Shown here piece after piece: positions 61,569-64,000 of a DNA stretch of 64,000 nucleotides. The notes under the pieces were generated by a model. The model was given only the letters and a program-made list of their open reading frames with translations, did no database searches and was not told the origin of the DNA. This stretch comes from Clostridiales bacterium NK3B98 (GTDB lineage Bacteria > Bacillota > Clostridia > Oscillospirales > Oscillospiraceae), in contig ATWA01000003.1 in NCBI GenBank assembly GCA_000421005.1, positions 1 to 64,000 on the forward strand. Direction: 5' to 3'. Position 1 is the stretch's first letter; each line of letters starts with the position of its first letter. Made by a program: the position numbers and the translations under genes.

Positions 61569-62000
61569 TCAGTTTTCCTCTTTCACCGTGCGCAGCACAT
61601 AGTAGCTGGTAATGGAGGTCACTCCGTCAATGGAGGTAATGCGGCGGTGCAGGTCTTGCAGCCGTTTGTTGGACTCGGTACTCACCCGGAGCAGATAGTC
61701 CATGCTGCCGGTGAGGTATTCGCAGCTCAGCACCTCCGGCTCGTTCACCATCCGCTCCTCGAAACCGGCGCAATACTGAGTGCCCACCAGTGACACGCCC
61801 ATGAGCATGGTGAGGGGGCGTCCCAGCTTGCTTTGATCCACAATAGCGGTATAGCGTCGGATAACCCCCTGTTCCTCCATGCGGCGAATCCGTTCCAGCA
61901 CGGAGGACACGGAGAGGTTGACCCGTCTGCTGATATTGGAGGCGGTCATACGGGCATTTTCCCGGAGACAGTCCAGAATTTCCCGATCCAGTTGATCCAT
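61569..62000 (-). CDS. Lrp/AsnC family transcriptional regulator
   Basis: 143 residues: an N-terminal winged HTH (LDREILDCLRENARMTASNISRRVNLSVSSVLERIRRMEE) and a C-terminal RAM/ACT-like ligand domain. Feast/famine regulators respond to amino acids and bind DNA as dimers or octamers. The target may be the adjacent esterase or amino acid genes; nothing in the sequence decides it. GGGAGGG lies nine bases before the ATG, directly after the GH25 gene. Confidence 0.92.
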   Translation of the reverse strand: MDQLDREILDCLRENARMTASNISRRVNLSVSSVLERIRRMEEQGVIRRYTAIVDQSKLGRPLTMLMGVSLVGTQYCAGFEERMVNEPEVLSCEYLTGSMDYLLRVSTESNKRLQDLHRRITSIDGVTSITSYYVLRTVKEEN

Positions 62001-62003
62001 CTC

Positions 62004-62924
62004 TCATCCCTCCCGGGGCAGCGCCTGCTGGGCGATGGTGTCTGCGTCTACGCTGGCCTGAAACCAGATGTTCCGATCCGCCTTTCCGCTGATGCCGTCT
62101 ACCGCTCCGCTTTCGGTATACTGCCAGATCTCAAAGGCATAGGCAAAGCTGGGGTAGTCCTGATATTCGGCGTACCAGATGGGATAATCCGTGAGCCGGC
62201 TTACGTCATAGTGGAGATATCCCAGCATACCATTGCAGTAGACCATGGGACGATAGCCTCCCTGCTCCACCGCCTTGCAAAAGGCAATGGCGCAGTCCGT
62301 GGCAGTCTCTCCGTCCACTTTGTCCGTGCGCGCGCCGGTCTTTCCGGTGCCGATTAACTCCCAGTCATAGGCGATGGGCAGATCCAAGTCCTGACCGTCC
62401 AGCCATTCCAGCACCTGCCGGGCTTCCTCCTCTGCCTCCTCCGGGGTGATCGCCTGAGAGAAGAAATAGGCACCCACCTTCATGCCGTTTTCCCGGGCGG
62501 CAGAATAATTCTCCTGAAACCGCTCATCCTCACTGATGGCTCCGGCGGTATAGCCACGGTAGCCGATACGGAGCATGGCAAAGGCGTTGCCGTCCTCCGC
62601 CACAGCCGCCCAGTCTACCTCTCCCTGATGGGAGGACACATCTACGCCGTACAGCGCTTCACCGGAATATGTAACCCCGCCGTCCTCCTCCGTGGAAAAT
62701 TCCTCCTGACTGACCTCGCTCTGGGGCAGGGACTCGTCCACCTCCACCTGCTGACCGCCGATGGAGACGGTGTTGGGCGGCTCTTGCTGTGCGCTGTTCT
62801 TGAGCTGAATGGCCACAAACAGGGCAACCACCAACAGCAGCAGCGCCACCAGCAGAAAAATCAGCAGGGCATTGACGCCGCTGAGGCGCACTTTTGGTCT
62901 TTTTTTCAGTCTTGCACCAGACAT
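62004..62924 (-). CDS. GH25 muramidase, membrane anchored
   Basis: 306 residues. A basic start and one membrane helix (about 20-42), a Ser/Glu/Gln-rich linker, then the glycoside hydrolase family 25 domain with YGVDVSSHQGEVDWAAV (catalytic Asp), AMLRIGYRGY, and AYDWELIG (acid/base Glu region). It cuts the MurNAc-GlcNAc bond in peptidoglycan at the outer face. Located after ftsZ, it may act in wall remodelling at division. I use ATG 62924 with GAGG six bases upstream; an in-frame GTG at 62936 is possible. Confidence 0.9.
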   Translation of the reverse strand: MSGARLKKRPKVRLSGVNALLIFLLVALLLLVVALFVAIQLKNSAQQEPPNTVSIGGQQVEVDESLPQSEVSQEEFSTEEDGGVTYSGEALYGVDVSSHQGEVDWAAVAEDGNAFAMLRIGYRGYTAGAISEDERFQENYSAARENGMKVGAYFFSQAITPEEAEEEARQVLEWLDGQDLDLPIAYDWELIGTGKTGARTDKVDGETATDCAIAFCKAVEQGGYRPMVYCNGMLGYLHYDVSRLTDYPIWYAEYQDYPSFAYAFEIWQYTESGAVDGISGKADRNIWFQASVDADTIAQQALPREG

Positions 62925-62942
62925 GGTTATCCTCACAAAAAA

Positions 62943-62966
62943 GGCCGTCAGGCGAACCTGACGGCC
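62943..62966 (-). terminator. Terminator of ftsZ
   Basis: GGCCGTCAGG and CCTGACGGCC with a tetraloop, followed on the minus strand by TTTTTTGTG. The GH25 start lies just beyond. Confidence 0.85.
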
Positions 62967-62978
62967 GAAATCACTGAA

Positions 62979-64000
62979 TTACTTGCGCTTATTGAAGATG
63001 GCGAAGATATCGTCGAAGGGATCGCTTTCCTCTACCTTGGGCTGGGCAGGCTCGCTGGGGGCGGTAACCGCCTGCACCTGCGCACCCGCAGCGCTCTCTG
63101 CCTCGGCCTCAGCAGCAGCGACCTTCTCTGCCGCCTGCGTAAAGGGAGCCTGCACCTCCTTGCCATCATCAAAGCCGGTGGCAATCACGGTGACACGAAT
63201 CTCGTCCTCAAGGCTCTCGTCGAAGGTGGCACCGAAAATAATATTGGCATCCGGGTTGGCAGCCTGCTGCACCAGATTGGCAGCGGATTCCACCTCTTCC
63301 AAGCCGATATCCATGGAGCCGGTGACGTTGACCAGAACGCCCTTGGCGCCGTTGATGGAGGTCTCCAGCAGCGGGGAGGAAACAGCCATACGGGCAGCTT
63401 CCTCTGCCTTGCCCTTGCCTGCGGCACGGCCCACACCCATGTGAGCCAGTCCGGCGTCCTTCATCACGGCGGTCACGTCGGCAAAGTCCAGGTTGATGAA
63501 GCCCACGTTCTTAATCAGGTCGGAGATGGACTCCACAGCCTGACGCAGCACGTCGTCCGCAATCTCGAACGCATTGGCAAAGGTGATCTTCTGATCGGTG
63601 GCGTGCTTCAGGCGGTCGTTGGGGATGATGACCAGAGAGTCCACCTTGCCCATGAGCTGGGCAATGCCAGCCTCTGCCTGCTGCATTCTGCGGCGACCCT
63701 CAAAGCCGAAGGGCTTGGTGACCACGCCCACGGTGAGGATGCCCTGCTCCCGGGCTGCCTCGGAGACAATGGGTGCGCCGCCGGTGCCGGTGCCGCCGCC
63801 CATGCCGCAGGTGACAAAGACCATGTCAGTGCCTTCCAGCGCCTTGGCGATCAGGCTGCGGCTCTCTTCCGCCGCCTGCTTGCCCACCTCGGGGTTGGCA
63901 CCTGCGCCCTTGCCCTGGGTCAGCTTCTCGCCGATCTGGATTTTATAGGTTGCGCTGGAAGCGTCCAGCGCCTGCTTATCGGTATTCACCGCAATGAACT
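62979..64000 (-). CDS. ftsZ: Cell division protein FtsZ (partial, N-terminus beyond the window)
   Basis: The last 340 or so residues of FtsZ; the frame runs open to the right edge, so the first 35-40 residues are missing. Tubulin signature [10 protein letters not shown], the [10 protein letters not shown] segment, and the T7 loop region [13 protein letters not shown] are clear. The C-terminal linker is short and ends in a conserved-looking peptide ([14 protein letters not shown]). FtsZ forms the ring that directs septation. The gene is followed by a terminator and by the GH25 muramidase. Confidence 0.96.
   Translation of the reverse strand, partial: FIAVNTDKQALDASSATYKIQIGEKLTQGKGAGANPEVGKQAAEESRSLIAKALEGTDMVFVTCGMGGGTGTGGAPIVSEAAREQGILTVGVVTKPFGFEGRRRMQQAEAGIAQLMGKVDSLVIIPNDRLKHATDQKITFANAFEIADDVLRQAVESISDLIKNVGFINLDFADVTAVMKDAGLAHMGVGRAAGKGKAEEAARMAVSSPLLETSINGAKGVLVNVTGSMDIGLEEVESAANLVQQAANPDANIIFGATFDESLEDEIRVTVIATGFDDGKEVQAPFTQAAEKVAAAEAEAESAAGAQVQAVTAPSEPAQPKVEESDPFDDIFAIFNKRK

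Noticed and set aside
1-64000. CRISPR arrays, rRNA genes, prophage or IS transposase genes
   Set aside because: No regularly spaced direct repeats, no rRNA segments and no transposase, integrase or phage structural motifs were found in any frame.

Overview
The window looks like chromosome from a fairly high-GC, spore-forming anaerobe of the Clostridia, most likely Oscillospiraceae (Flavonifractor/Intestinimonas/Lawsonibacter-like; inferred from gene content, not tested). The pointers are SpoIVB and an FtsK/SpoIIIE translocase (endospore former), a clostridial-order Rnf complex (C, D, G, E, A, B), high-GC codon use that opens long antisense shadow frames, and mostly AGGAGG-type ribosome sites. 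I see no rRNA, CRISPR array, prophage or transposase gene.

Region by region. 1-1980: a palindromic MITE-like repeat, a DUF4830 gene, a PHP phosphoesterase gene, and tRNA-Arg(ACG) with scattered copies of its own 3' end. 1980-15656 (minus strand): a tightly packed housekeeping run, ddl-murF-ABC-F-ydcF-prfA-tsaC-coaE/M18-uppP-ftsK-HAD (cell wall precursors, translation termination, t6A synthesis, CoA, chromosome translocation). In it, coaE runs in frame into an M18 aminopeptidase. 15979-24804: an aminotransferase, an MreB paralogue, an EF-G-like GTPase, a lipid kinase, ilvE, an SDR and an LtrA-like membrane protein. 24845-26155: a small AT-rich island with a divergent XRE regulator and a membrane coiled-coil protein. 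26262-33600: an ECF S component, TspO, a degenerate P-type-ATPase-like membrane protein behind rlmB, a GH32 enzyme and a HAD hydrolase.

33666-42865 is the most interesting block. A leftward nusG-domain-II/apbE pair is divergent from a rightward run of two tatA genes, a Tat-exported (probably lipid-anchored) flavin reductase with an FMN-binding domain, and rnfC-rnfD/G-rnfE-rnfA-rnfB, where RnfD and RnfG are one polypeptide. Read together: Rnf oxidises ferredoxin, ApbE attaches FMN to RnfD, RnfG and the reductase, and the exported reductase may pass electrons to an unidentified acceptor outside the membrane. The coupling is inference.

43012-57470 (minus): a 1198-residue secreted repeat protein and an oligopeptide ABC transporter (oppA-B-C-D-F plus a small membrane protein) whose OppC carries a very large extracytoplasmic insertion; a membrane protein and a PepF-type peptidase lie upstream. 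57579-64000: spoIVB with a forespore-type promoter candidate, ilvA, recR, an esterase, an Lrp regulator, a GH25 muramidase and the partial ftsZ gene at the right edge.
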